DNA of 64,000 nucleotides from Vitellaria paradoxa. Lineage: Eukaryota; Streptophyta; Magnoliopsida; Ericales; Sapotaceae. Position 1 is the stretch's first letter; the number at the start of each line of letters is the position of its first letter. The position numbers and the translations under genes are program-made. Shown here in pieces: positions 1 through 11,621 of the stretch. Below the pieces are notes generated by a model, which had not been told where the DNA came from, did no database searches, and was given only the letters and a program-made list of their open reading frames with translations. The DNA is taken from contig CM034238.1 in assembly GCA_019916065.1 (NCBI GenBank), forward strand, positions 36,362,402 through 36,426,401, given 5' to 3'.

Positions 1-1335
1 AAGGAAATGAGCTCAAAATTCCCATTGAAATCTCAAAACAAGGTTATAATCATTGGAATCATGCTCTTGTTGGTTATTTTGTTGATAAATGGAATTCCTT
101 CCACTATGTTAAGACATGGGCAATGAAAAAATGGGCAAATGAGGTTGAAGAGGTTGTCACCCTTGAAAATGGATTCTACATTTTTAATATTAAGAGTGAT
201 GAAGCATTAAGGTCAATACTAGATGGGGGCCCCTACTATTGTGGTAACCGGTTAATTCTTATAAAAAGATGGCAACCGGGTATGCAATTAAACAAGGAGG
301 AATTCTCTTCATTACCCATTTGGGTGAAATTCTACAATGTCCCGCTAGAACTATGGACAGAGGAAGGATTGAGTTATGTTGCTAGCATAATTGGCAAGCC
401 TCTTTTCCTTGATGAATACACGCAAAAGAGAAGTCGACTCACTTTTGCCAGAATTTGTATAGAAGCACAAGTTGACAAAGACATCCCCAATTCCTTCAAA
501 ATCAATTTGGGATATGGTACTCCATATGAAGTCAAAGTAGAAGTTCCATGGAAGCCAAAAAAGTGTGAAGAATGCAAAGCTTTTGGTCATTCCACTTCCT
601 CTTGTCCCTCAAGGCCGAAAAATGAAGCTAAGCATGTCAAGAAAGATTGGAAAGTCAAAGAAGTTAAGGTGCAACAAGCGAAGGAAGAATGGTAAGAGGT
701 GGGGAATAGGGGAAGAAGCAATTCGGCATTGGAGGATGGAAAGATAATTCCATTACCTTCATCCAACATTTTTGATGTACTTTCAACATGCCAAGAAGAA
801 GAGCAAGCAAATGAAGAAGAGGAAGGCAAGCCAACACCAAAGGAAAGGAGCAAAGACACGCCACAAACTTTATCCAATATGTTTGAGATCTTACAATCAT
901 GCAAAGAGGATGAGTGTAAAGACGAAGACAAAAGTCTAAAGTTGAAGCAAGAGCCGAAGGAAGATGAGGTATCAACCAAGCAAGGGCCGAAGCAAGCAAA
1001 AACAACACCAACCTCCTCCCAAGCTCGGGAAAAAAAGTTACTCCTAAACCGTATTCAAAAGCTTAATTTTGCTAAGGAGCAAGCGCTAGCAAGTATCACA
1101 CTCACCAAGGGGCCAAGCTCTAACTCAAACAAAACTAGGAAGAAATGAGTCTTATTTGATAACCTATCCACTTGGGTTGTAAGTGGATCTATTATAAGGA
1201 TAGGTTAGATGGTTTCTTAGTATCTTTTGGATCCTCTATATGAGGTGTGTACCCTTTGGGGTTTGTATTGAGCTAGTTGTAAATCTATATTTTTTGGTAA
1301 TAAAATACCCGCTTAACTACCAAAAAAAAAATATA
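1..1335 (+). mobile_element. LINE remnant: ORF1 plus 3' tail, no ORF2
   Basis: The segment is open from the window edge and encodes an ORF1-type protein. It then passes directly into a 3' tail ending in a LINE-like TACC motif followed by about ten A (1318-1331). The same tail motif, TTACC plus poly(A), ends the LINE at 55150-56378, so the two probably belong to related families. No reverse transcriptase lies between ORF1 and the tail, so this copy is internally deleted or non-autonomous. The 5' end and target-site duplication lie outside the window. It has the same orientation as the antiporter gene downstream and probably sits in one of that gene's introns (inference). Confidence 0.65.
3..1148 (+). 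pseudogene. LINE ORF1 protein with DUF4283-like domain and CCHC zinc knuckle, broken by one stop
   Basis: The frame is open from base 3. The N-terminal part, with HWNHALVGYF and a later WVKFYNVPLELW, resembles the DUF4283 domain common in plant LINE ORF1 proteins. A zinc knuckle of CCHC type (CEECKAFGHSTSSC) lies around 571-606. This domain pair is an RNA-binding ORF1, expected to coat LINE RNA. One in-frame TAA at 693-695 splits the frame, which then continues unchanged to 1148 as a charged Lys/Glu-rich tail. A single nonsense change therefore inactivates it. The beginning of the protein is outside the window. Confidence 0.7.
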
Positions 1336-1387
1336 TATATATTTCATACTTCCCAATGTTCTTCTATAGGATCCATGTATGAAGCAC

Positions 1388-1516
1388 ACAAGTTTCTTGT
1401 TGTAGATTTTTGGTTATGGACCAACAGAATTCTTCTATTTATAGGAAGGAAGACAAGTTCCTTGTTATAGATTTTTTGGTTATGGACCAACAAAATTCTT
1501 ATATTTATAGGAAGTG
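1388..1516. repeat. Two-copy tandem duplication, 65-bp unit
   Basis: A unit starting acaagtttcttgttgtag at 1388 is repeated from 1453 with a few substitutions. Both copies contain ttggttatggaccaaca and an end resembling atttataggaag. It lies just after the LINE tail. No gene is seen between 1336 and 1935. Confidence 0.7.
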
Positions 1517-1935
1517 ATGTATTCCAATGGTTTTGCTTGCTTGGATTTGAGCACAAAGAAGATTAAGGGATAGTAGTCAAATGCCCTCTCTTGCTCGTGT
1601 ATTGTGAATAGGGCTCATATATATCAAGAATTTATGATTAGAGTCCTGTCGAGTTGGTTTCAATACTGATGGTACGATCAAACCAACTAGAAATTTAAAC
1701 TATCTTTATCTAATAAGATAATTATAGGACTAGGTAAATATAGAAATGTGGTCAATGAGTTATAGACACCTCCAAGGCTATATAGAGTGTGAATTTACGT
1801 GAGGAGAGAAGACTTGGATAAAGGGTGATAGAGCTAAAAGAAATTAAAAGATGTTAACCTATAATGAACTGGTCCAACCAAGTAAATCTGTGTTGAAAGA
1901 AGCTGTCACAATAAAAGGATTTGACGTATGTTGAT

Positions 1936-2239
1936 TGTTGAGTCACCAATTGTTCCAAAAGATTAAGCTGGTAGAAAATGGGCTCAACAATGTATATCAA
2001 GTTATTTCAACGCTTCCCTCACATGCAATCCCAATTTGCACGCAGAGCAAAATCAAGCAAATCAAATTAGATAAGGTGCACCAACACAAGTAAATACGTA
2101 CAACAATAAATAGGAAATAACAAGTTTCGAATTTAAGACCTTTTAGAACCAGAGTTCTGATACCATGTTAAGTCACCAATTTTCACAGAAGTTTAAATTG
2201 TTAGGAAATGGATCCAACAATGTATATCATGCTATTTCA
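1936..2239 (-). mobile_element. TRIM-like element with 74-bp terminal direct repeats
   Basis: Two direct repeats of exactly 74 bp, 1936-2009 and 2166-2239, begin TGTT(G/A)AGTCACCAATT and end ATTTCA on the + strand. Read on the - strand they start TG and end CA like LTRs. Just inside the upstream LTR (- strand) is TGGTATCAGAACTC, close to the usual primer binding site for initiator Met-tRNA (TGGTATCAGAGC). Next to the other LTR is a purine-rich GAGGGAAGCG that fits a polypurine tract. The interior is only about 156 bp with no ORF, which is the definition of a terminal-repeat retrotransposon in miniature. I could not find a clean target-site duplication. Confidence 0.65.
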
Positions 2240-2377
2240 ACTTTGACATATGTCTAAACATAGAAGGGGTTGGATAATTTGGGTTCAAGTTTTCTAAGGT
2301 TTGACTTCCTAGAATTTGGATAGATGTGGCAGTCATGGAATTAAAGGATTTCTATAATCATTTCTATATTCTTACAG

Positions 2378-4199
2378 GACTTAATTGTACCTTCCACAGT
2401 TGCTTTGATTGTCCCACTGGCTCTTATGTCGCTCAGTAGGTATTTTTCCTGCATATTCCCAGTGAATTTACAGAATCTTGAGTTTTGGTGACTAAATTTA
2501 ATTTCAAGTTTGTAAATGAAATCAAATGACCTTTGCATTTCTCATTCAGTGAAGTTAATGGGAAGGGACAGGACTCGCCCAATGTTTTGGCTTCTGAACA
2601 GATGGCACCTCGAGGACAGCTTGTTTTTTCTGTTGGAATTGGGGCACTGGTGTTTGTCCCATTGTTCAAGGCTATAACAGGTTTGCCTCCTTACAGGGGT
2701 ATGCTGCTTGGACTTGGAGTTCTTTGGATTCTAACAGATGTTATCCATTATGGTGACTCCAAAAGGCAACATTTGAAAGTACCCCAAGCTTTATCACGAA
2801 TCGACACCCAAGGAGCCCTTTTCTTCCTTGGGATTCTTTTGTCTGTCAGCAGGTATGCAAGAGTTACAATTTAAATTTGTGAACTGTATGCAATGCGCTC
2901 TTTATGCTACTGATCCAAATTTTGTAACAAGTCTTCAATGCCATCATTATTACACTTTTCAAAAGATCAAGGTTATTGTTTTAGGAGATCAAAGTGGATA
3001 AACTGTTTATCACTTTGACCCTAAGAAGCATGAACACTTCTAGGAAAGTAACATTACTTTGACCCTAAGAAGCATGAACACTTCTAGGAAGGTGACGTAT
3101 TGTCGTGTTGGATACCTACGGCCATTGAATACTCTTCGGACATCTTAGTGAACATATATTTTAATAACTTAGATATGCATAAAGTATATTGTAATTTTGA
3201 AAAAGAAACTTGGAATCAAATAATAAGATAAAAATAATATGAATCTACATTTATTCATTCGTCATCCTTTACTTTTTTATATTAGGAATTTAAAGCCTAA
3301 AATTTGTAATTTGTTTGTAATAAAATCTTTTAAACTATTTATAAATAAAGTATAATTGTATTTTTAGTACAAAAATGAATAAGTAGTTTTTTGTTAATAT
3401 ACATATATAAAAATATATATATTTATTCGTTAATGTGTCCCTTCCGTGTCATGCCCTTAGAAATTTGAAAATTGACGTGTTGGTATATCCGGGTACACGT
3501 ATTACATTTTAAGTGTCATTGCTGTTTAGCTTTGATGTACTTTTAAGTTCTCTTATTGGTGAAGTCCCAGGTCTATGAAATTTCAATACCATTTCAGCAG
3601 GACATTTATTGTTTGGACAATCAGTAAACAGCCTAATGAGCGAAAATTCTATGTTCTCCTCGTTTAAAATTGCTTCTATTATCATTACCATATTTATGTC
3701 ATCCTTACTCTGATAAGGAATTGTACAAATGTTTTCTACAGATATTAAGATTATGAAACCAGAAATGACTAGTTGACTCTGTGCATCTTAAACGTACGCG
3801 ATGTTATGTAAACTGGTTAGGAGATACAGTTGTACAATTGAATAATTGGCTAATCAAATGATATTTACGTCCCTTACTGATGAATTCTGAACTTTGTTCT
3901 GTAGCTTGGAGGCAGCAGGGATCCTTCAGGAACTGGCAAATTATCTGGATGCCCACATTCCAAATATTGAACTGATCGTGAGTACAATAGGGGTTGTTTC
4001 AGCAATTATAGATAATGTTCCCTTGGTTGCAGCAACAATGGGAATGTATGATCTCAATTCCTTCCCCCAAGATTCTGAGTTTTGGCAGTTGGTAGCATAT
4101 TGCGCTGGTACAGGTGGATCTATGTTGGTTGTTGGCTTTGCAGCAGGAGTGGCATTCATGGGAATGGAAAATGTGGATTTCTTTTGGTACTTTCGAAAG
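2378..4199 (+). CDS. NHD1: NhaD-type Na+/H+ antiporter, chloroplast (partial: 5' part outside window)
   Basis: Three consecutive exons fit GT-AG rules and keep one frame: 2378-2439, 2550-2852 and 3905-4199. They encode a membrane protein that, from memory of the family, resembles plant NHD1, a plastid-envelope sodium/proton antiporter of the NhaD/ArsB superfamily that exports Na+ from chloroplasts. Recognisable stretches are LIVPSTVALIVPLALMSL, ALSRIDTQGALFFLGILLSV, the conserved SAIIDNVPLVAATMGMYDL in the ion-transport core, and CAGTGGSMLVVG. Hydrophobic transmembrane segments dominate. The N-terminal transit peptide and first half of the transporter are missing, presumably left of the window with the LINE at 1-1335 in an intron. 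The exon at 4690-4803 should complete the protein but cannot be joined by a canonical acceptor, so transcripts reading on from 4199 would end in the intron at 4350-4352. Confidence 0.85.
3012..3099. repeat. Tandem duplication, 44-bp unit, in antiporter intron
   Basis: The unit actttgaccctaagaagcatg through the following gtaacatt occurs at 3012 and again at 3056 with three or so changes. It lies between the second and third supported exons. The rest of this intron (2853-3904) is AT-rich without recognised content. Confidence 0.75.
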
Positions 4200-4289
4200 G
4201 TAAATGCTGCTGCTTTATTGTTTGCTCAGCTCAATTCTTATATATATATATATATATTTATTTATTTATATATATGCTCACTCCCAATT

Positions 4290-4689
4290 CTTTTAGGACA
4301 AATTACACCTATCTCCCTTCAATATTTAGGTAATTACACTTACCACCCTTAATATTTAAAAGTTACACTTCTTTATTTTATTTTGAAATGTTGTTAACAT
4401 TAACCCCTTATTAATAAAATCAACTGTTAATACAAAATGTCAAAGTAACTAAAATTTTAGATGTTTTCTTATTTTACCCTTTCCTCTCTCATATCTTCGT
4501 TAGTTTTCTTTACAAAAATTTCCAAAAATGTTTTTGCTTTTACTTAATTTTTTATTTGTTTTTGAGAATTTTTGTTAAAAAAAAAAAAAAAACGATGAAG
4601 ATGTGAGAGAGAGATAGGTAAAATAAAAAAAACACCTAAAATTTTGATTACTTTGATATTTTCTGTTAAGTTTTAAAGGTTGATTTTTA
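4290..4689. mobile_element. MITE-like inverted-repeat insertion in last antiporter intron, right end truncated
   Basis: The segment 4417-4482 is the imperfect reverse complement of 4617-4688; both arms contain a (t)aaaattttag/ctaaaatttt core and a tattttacc/ggtaaaata end. The spacer is short and AT-rich with a poly(A) run at 4577-4592. The left flank continues outward (4290-4416) with the style 'aggacaaattacacc', but the right arm has no matching extension and stops at the first base of the orphan exon. This indicates loss of the right terminus. It is non-coding. Confidence 0.6.
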
Positions 4690-4803
4690 TCTGGTTTTGC
4701 ATTTGCTGGTTATGCTGCTGGTATTGCTGCATATTTAGCGGTTAATAATCTCCACATCTCTCTCCCAACGACAGTAGCTCATGTCCCTTTCCTTTCCGGT
4801 TAA
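4690..4803 (+). pseudogene. Orphan last exon of the NhaD antiporter, no usable splice acceptor
   Basis: The frame starting TCT at 4690 reads SGFAFAGYAAGIAAYLAV and on to VAHVPFLSG, followed by TAA at 4801-4803. This is the expected NHD1 C-terminus following the RKV of the previous exon, with only the Val codon missing. The required frame has an in-frame TGA at 4681-4683, and no AG dinucleotide lies between 4684 and 4690. The nearest AG (4677-4678) gives the wrong phase, and its frame stops after about 18 codons. Either the C-terminal exon is lost to splicing, or a non-canonical acceptor or sequence error is involved. Confidence 0.7.
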
Positions 4804-5736
4804 TAAGTTAATAGAGCTCTCAGCTTTTGGTCCCCTTTTTTTTTTGGTAGCAAGGCAAAGCACCTCATGGCTATATAACATCCACATTGGATTCAACTGA
4901 ATTGATAGAAGGGATAATGTAGAAGATCCTATTCATCAAAAAATGAGTAAATGTAGAAGATCGTGTCAAAGAAAGTTTGGAGAATAATGGATGAAGCTTT
5001 TCAATGATAGTTGGAGCAGCCAAAGTTGAGATTTGATTACATGTCATGGTTCCAGTGTTTTACATTAGCTTGCGTTCAGAGTTAGCATTTAGTGACGGAA
5101 AAGAAGATAGAAGGGAAAAATGTAGAGGGATAAGAGAGAGAGAATATGCTTATATTTGTTTTAATGGATTCAAAAAAAATATAATAAAATAAAAAATATT
5201 TATTGTTATATTATTTTTTTAATTTAATTAATGTTAATTTCTTAAATTTTATATTTTTTCTTATTATTTTTCACCACAATTTAAATTTCGATCATTGTTT
5301 TATTTTCATTTTTATTTATTTACTTATTTATTATTATTATTATTATTATTATTTACAAATCCTTGTTGCAAATACAATCTTAACATGAGAAATGAGTTCT
5401 ACTCATTGGGGGACCAATAAAGGATCGAGGGGGGGCAGATGCCTCCATCGAATGGGCATGTCTCACATTGGTGATATTAATTTTTTATTATTTTTAATAT
5501 ATAATTTATAAAAATATTTTCAATAAACTCAAACTTGTCTCTCATTACATGTGACTTTATATTTTTTTGTATTATTAAATTAAGTAAAAAGTTAATTTTA
5601 TACCTGTTATTTTTATTTTTGGTGTTTATTTAATTTTTCTTTAAGCCTATCTGACTCTTTCTCTTTTTATTTTAATACATTCTCTTTCTTGCTTTTTCAC
5701 CCCACCGGAATTTATTTATTCATTTTCTACACCCCC

Positions 5737-5737
<1 letters not shown>
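4804..5737. other. AT-rich intergenic sequence, no gene seen
   Basis: Mostly low-complexity A/T with a TTA microsatellite around 5328-5354. Short ORFs here are made of Phe, Ile, Leu and Tyr runs and are not credible. Confidence 0.6.

Positions 5738-5814
<77 letters not shown>
5738..5814. repeat. Compound microsatellite (CT)n(CA)n
   Basis: About 23 CT units run from 5738 to 5784, directly followed by about 14 CA units to 5813. The repeat is uninterrupted and so likely length-variable between individuals. Confidence 0.95.
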
Positions 5815-5815
<1 letters not shown>

Positions 5816-5913
5816 CCGCTTCCCCTAAAAGGATCTCATCTTCTCAAATTAAGGTATCATTTTAACATATATTAAAGTTCATTTTTCAATTAACAACAAA
5901 TTTATCTCACTTA

Positions 5914-6007
5914 GAGCGTGGCCTTTAGCTCAGTGGTTAAGAGCCTTTCCTGCCTGCTCATGACTCGAGTTCGAGTCCTCCCCCTCCCCTTAAAAAAAAA
6001 AAAAAAA
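5914..6007 (+). mobile_element. Short tRNA-derived SINE or retroposed tRNA-like sequence with 15-bp TSD
   Basis: A tRNA-like body of about 80 bp carries a Pol III A box (TTTAGCTCAGTGGTTAAGAG) and a B box (GAGTTCGAGTCC). It is followed by about 18 A. The 15-bp duplication aatttatctcactta flanks it at 5899-5913 and 6008-6022, which is direct evidence of LINE-type retroposition. The ends do not pair as an acceptor stem, so it is not a functional tRNA gene. It is unusually short because almost nothing but the tRNA-related head is present. Confidence 0.85.
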
Positions 6008-6022
6008 AATTTATCTCACTTA

Positions 6023-7446
6023 ATTCAATCTCTCCTCTTTATAAAACAATTAAGATATTGTATATTTAAATTGTGATTTGATTTTCATTCAATATTTTAG
6101 AAATTTAATGCCTTATTTTATTATATATATTATTCATGTTTAGTTTAATAATATGAACTTCGGTGCTTTATTTTACTCTTGTTATTTGATGGATTGTTGA
6201 TTCATTTATTTAAGTTCAAAATTTTATTAATATATATTTGAACTAGGGTCTTATTTTTGTTTATATATATATTTATTATTATTATTTTTTAAGTTGAGTG
6301 CGTTGTTATTGCCCCCACTCAAACAAAATTTTTAGATCTGCCCCTATTTTTTGCTTAGAATTGTAATTTTGCCCTTAATATGACAAATGATTTCTACTTA
6401 GAATTGTAATTTTGATCTTAGTTCTATAAACTCTCTTTTTCTTGGCACATTATTTTAAAAGCATTCAACCACATATTGCTCTATTTAAGGACTCGTGTTT
6501 GCGTTGTTTTGGATCAAATATTGGTATAGATACAAAATATAGACTACAGGTAGGGATATATTAAAAAAGTATATAATTTTTTTATATTTTTATTAATTAT
6601 ATACGGATATAAAACTCAAAATAAAATGAATCTAATAATTTAGTACATAATTTAATATACAAATACAAAAAAATATAAGATCATAGATTTTATAATTTTA
6701 GAAATTTTAGCTACGCACGAGTTATATTTGTCTAAATTATATATTTGAAAAAAAAATAATAAAATACATGTATTTTGCAATATCTAAAAAATATGTCTAA
6801 CACGTGTCAAATATAAATATAATAATACACTATTTAAAGTGAGAAGCCGACACACATCTTATGGTATCCAAAAAATACATGTTTGATACATATAGAGTAC
6901 AAATATAACATCCATCTATTTTGAGATATCCGTGTTACATAATTACTATGTTCATTAATAGTGAAAACACTTACCATGTTCATTAGGCGCTCACAAACTG
7001 CTTTGGAACTATCAACCCGACTCTAGAAACTCTCCCTATCACAAGAAATTATCCTCTCTTCTTGGAATATGACATTTATACGCGCCCAACTAATACAAGT
7101 TAAGCATATGGACGAATGTGAGTCGTAATATCTATATGTATTATGTATCAGAACAGCACACATTCTTAAAATATGGAATTTGCTTTCGCATTAGGCAGGT
7201 CAAAGAGTAGCTTGTAGATGTAGTTTAAGCTTATGACGAGTCTATAAATTGTTTGCAAAAGAAAACCCTTCATACATATTAAAGTTTATTCTCACCCTTT
7301 TAGGGCCCGGGAGTATCAAGTATACTCGAAATTTGCATAGCAGAATTATTTCCACTTAGCCTAAAAGCCACCACAAAACACACAACACTTCTGTCAAAAT
7401 TGGGCACTAAAAATAAACAAGTAGAGCTATGCATACCACCACCACA
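6023..7446. other. AT-rich intergenic sequence
   Basis: No convincing coding frame. The last few hundred bases probably include the 3' UTR of the phosphoglycerate dehydrogenase gene on the - strand, whose stop codon ends at 7447. Confidence 0.5.
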
Positions 7447-10400
7447 CTACAACTTGAGGAAAACAAATTCTTCAACAGCTGAAATCGCCCCAATCCTCTT
7501 CAAAGACTCCTTGCTGGGTTGCTCATCCACTCCAATAGCCATTACAGCTTGCTTCCGAGGAGCAATCCGTCCTACGCTCATAAAGCTCACGTTGACATTC
7601 TCCTCCCCCAATATGCTTCCCACCTTCCCGATCATGCCCGGCTGATCAACCTGTCGGCAAAGAATGATGCTTCCTTCCAAGCTCACATCAACTTCAAAAG
7701 ATCCGACCTTCGTCAAATGCGGAACCCCATCTTTCACCCGTCCTTCCACTTTAATCTCCCCGGACTCCGAAATCGCGCTGGCGAATCTTGATTCCACGTT
7801 TGCAATCTGGACCTGCATGAACTCGAGTGGACTTTCTGGCGAACCATCCAAAAATATGCGTTCTTCGGCTATCCGAAGACCTCTCTGTTTAGCAGTGAAA
7901 TCTGCATTCACCAAGTTTACAAAAACACTGGATATAGGCTCAATAAGACCCTTCGTGATCATGGCTCGAAGCAGTCTTGTATCGAGGTCATCAGGAGCTC
8001 TAGCAGAAGCGTACGTCACTTTCACAGTTTTAACACCACTCCCACCCGCTACTAATTGGACAGCTAGTCTACCAAGCTTCTCAGCAAGTTCAACAAATGG
8101 TTTCAGCTCCGTCAGTACCTGCAGGAATGAGGGGAGAAAAAAAAATCTCAAAATTTTGCATCTTGAAGCAGATTAAAAGGGTTCAAAAAAATAATAATAA
8201 TAAAAATCCATTTCTTTTCCACTTTTCCAGTTTGGCTGTATCCCAAACTGGTTTTCCATTTTGAAAAGTCAAGATACTAATGGTTTTACAATATTTTAAT
8301 GAAGTGTGAATGCCTTCCAGAAGAGTAAAAATTGAGGGATGCTTCTGACAATTCATGCTACAATAGTAAAGCTGTCCCAAAACTAAGTAGCCATTACATG
8401 ATAAGACCAGCAATTTTTTTTTTTTAATTTACATATATAAGAAAAATATAGGAAATTTCCATCAACTAAATGATGTTAAATCACAAGCCAAAACCCAGCC
8501 CCCAACTTCTGAATCCATCCAAAACCAAATACAAATGAACTTGTTAATTAGATTGCCAAACACAACTGTAAATAATCACTCAAAGCATTAGGTGAAGAGT
8601 TGTCTGATTATGTTGAGATTTTTGGGGGGATGCAATATTTTATTCAATATGGGAAACCCCTTCATTAGTCAAAAACATATAAATAAATAAAATACGGAAA
8701 AAAGGGGGAAAAAAGAAAAAGAAATTTCAAAGGTATAATTCGGAGTGCACAGACGGTAAAAATATATAGTGAAACAAATTGAGAAAAAAAAAATAACTAC
8801 TTAAAAAAAAAAAAAACAAAATCAAAATCCTACCTCAGCAGGAACCATGGGTGCATTGACTGCAGTAGCAGCAAGCTCTCCCCTTAAGGCTCCAACAACA
8901 GCTTCTGCTATTTCAATTGCCACTCCTTCCTGAATATGAAAGTCAAATATTAAATGCTAACATGGTGAAAGAAACGTAAGCATAAGCAGATATGTCAAGC
9001 CTTATTGTTGAACACACCTGAGCTTCCATAGTACTGGCACCAAGGTGTGGGGTTACAGTTACATTTTCATGTAGTATTAATTTGCTGTCCTTTGGTGGTG
9101 GCTCTTCAGTGAAAACATCAAGTGCAGCCTGCAAGAAAGAGGCCTATTAATTCACATTCCACAATTAATAGACTCTGTTTTAAAAACGAGCAGGCAAGAA
9201 CCTGAGCAACAATTCCAGCATCCAATGCCTTCACTAAAGCTTCTTCATCAATCACTCCTCCACGAGCAACATTAACAATTCGAACTCCCTTCTTCATCTT
9301 AGCAAAAGTTTCATCATTGAGAATTTTTGATGTTGCGGCGGTGAGTGGCATGTGAAGTGAGATGAAATCAGCAGTTGATAGGGCCTCTTCAAAGCTCACA
9401 AGATCCACACCTATAGCACGGGCACGATCTGCTGGGGCATATGGATCATGAGCAATCACATTCATACCAAGCCCCTTGGCTCGCCTGGCAACTTCTGATC
9501 CAACCTTCCCAAAGCCCATCACAGCAAGTGTTTTGCCAACAAGGGACACACCCACATATTTGTTCCGCTGCCACTTTCCTAAATTGGCCAGTGTATGATA
9601 AATTAGAGGATTTGGCAACTCTAGAAAATTACTTGGACCCAATTATGTCATTCAACAATTATGATTATTAACCTCTAACAGGCAGGTGCAAGGTCTGTAC
9701 TCAGATGTTCAATTGCAACCACCTATAGCACCAAATAGTCATAATATTGCCACAACTGCCTGCTAGCAGGACACAAATGGATTCCGATCACTTGCACTAA
9801 ATAGAAAATTTACATTAACAAATCATCAAAATCTGGGTACAAACACTAATGGATTATTAAAAGATCAAATATTTGGTGGGTATTCTTTAATTTATTAAGG
9901 TCTCTAAAGATGATGGGCTCTTTTCTCTTGTATTCTAAAAAGCAAATCCAGAATCATGATTCCAAATTCTTTTGTTTGTAATTAAATTAATTACTGAAGC
10001 AACTGTACATGGGTGAAGAGCAGACATTGACATTAACGAATATTGTGGCAATGAAGTTAGTAACGTGCGATGGAGAGAGGCTGGGGAAGATCAGCCTGTT
10101 TTCCCTACAGAGAGAGCGAGCTGAAGCCAATGGCTTTCACTTTAATGAAAAGCAACATTTCTCCGTTGGAGTGAGATGTTTGAAAGTTAATCCTGAGACA
10201 AACTTCTACGGGTCCCCCTTACAATAATAAAATAATATCATTCCCCGAATCTAAACCAATCATGTCAGGATAGCAAGATTTCTACTGGCATCTGACAAGA
10301 GATCAAAATAACATAATGAATACTCAATTTTGTACAACTTAATAAGCATGTCCATGCTGCAAAAGATGGAACTTTGTCAAAGTTCTGCTATATAATACCG

Positions 10401-11505
10401 ATGGCCAAATGTTGTAACAGTGGCAAGCATGCCAAGCAATCTGAGTTCCCTTCAACTCCACTGAGATTCTTCAAACCAATTAATAAATAAAAGCAAAGCA
10501 AATCAGATTACGAAAAGCCAGGTAACAGACAGATCTGGCAAGTTTTGGCCATTTGCAGATCAACCAGAATATAAAATTGCCAAAAAGCTCACACCTTTTG
10601 CGTCCCCAAACATAAATTAAAAATAAAAGAATAGAGAAGGAAAAAAAAAATGTAAGCCAGCCCATGCAAACCAGATCCAAGTCAAAGTTTATTAAGATAA
10701 TAAATATCTCTACTACACTCCCTGCTTGGAGAAATGCATAACAGAAACAATACACAATAGCATAAAAATTTCACTAATCAAAATATCTACTACACTCCCT
10801 GTTCGAAGAAATGCATAACAGAAACAATACAAAATAGCATAATAATTTAACTTTCCCGCAGACAATTAAATCACAAGCAATTCAAGAAAAAAAAATAAAA
10901 CCAAAAAAAAATTGAATACTTGAGGGAAAACAAGGGTGATAAAATGACTAACCAGCTTTAACAGACGCATCGGCCTGCGCAATATTCCGAGCCATGGCAG
11001 TGAGAAGAGCGATCCCATGCTCAGCAGCGGCGACGGTGTTAGCCGTCGGCGCATTAACCACAAGGCAACCGTGCTCAGTCGCTGCCGCCAGATCCACGTT
11101 GTCGATACCGACGCCGGCGCGTCCGACGACCTTAAGCCGCCCAGACGACGCCTCGAACACATCACGATTGACTTTTGTGCCACTGCGAACGATCAAAGCG
11201 TCGCAGAGCGAGATCTTGGTGCAGAGCTCTTCGGGACTCAAGTTATATGAACAATCAACATTCGCAACATCTTTCAAGAGCTCAAGCCCCGCCTCGCCGA
11301 GCTTCTCGGCTACAAGGACCGTCGGCTTGGCGTCCATCGCCGCCGTCGCCACCACCAGCAGCACCGGCGCTGCCTGTCTGCGGCGAGGGAGCGAGACGGC
11401 GAGGCCGAATGAAGGGGAGATGGGTAGCTTCCATGAGAGAGAAGTTGGAGATGGTTTCCTCAGAGCGGGAGCGTAGAGAAAGCTCGATGAAGCAGAAGCC
11501 GCCAT
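7447..11505 (-). CDS. PGDH: D-3-phosphoglycerate dehydrogenase, chloroplastic
   Basis: Complete five-exon gene: 11505-10953, 9578-9202, 9128-9018, 8929-8834 and 8118-7447, all joined at GT-AG sites in frame, giving about 602 residues, the usual plant length. It oxidises 3-phosphoglycerate with NAD+ in the first step of the phosphorylated serine pathway in plastids. Residues 1 to about 55 are Ser/Ala/Arg-rich like a transit peptide. The dehydrogenase follows, with the nucleotide-binding GFGKVG at 206-211 and the catalytic triad Arg290 (NVARGG), Glu319 (DVFTEEP) and His338 (TPHLGAS). An intervening domain follows, then a C-terminal ACT domain at about 529-602 ([12 protein letters not shown]), the usual site for serine regulation in this family. 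Intron 1 is long (1.37 kb); the others are 73, 88 and 715 bp. All key residues are intact. Which PGDH isoform this is cannot be decided here. Confidence 0.96.
10705..10850. repeat. Tandem duplication, 78-bp unit, in PGDH intron 1
   Basis: ctactacactccctg followed by gaaatgcataacagaaacaa occurs from about 10709 and again from about 10787, with few mismatches. It is intronic and non-coding. Confidence 0.8.
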
Positions 11506-11621
11506 GATTGCTAACTTACGCCGTTAGAAGGGATCGGAAACAGTTTTACGTATGGGGTTCGAGCGAGTTGGGGAATCCGGTAATAAAAATAAATAAATAA
11601 ACCTCACGCTCTGTTTGGATT

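Noticed and set aside
5203..5388. 61-aa ORF of Phe/Ile/Tyr runs
   Set aside because: Low-complexity A/T DNA including a TTA microsatellite.
9441..9671. + strand ORF across PGDH exon 2
   Set aside because: Antisense to a conserved dehydrogenase exon.
10009..10227. 72-aa ORF in PGDH intron 1
   Set aside because: No recognisable motifs and no splice context; probably chance.
11175..11507. Long + strand ORFs opposite PGDH exon 1
   Set aside because: They are antisense shadows of a GC-rich coding exon whose - strand frame is clearly the real gene.
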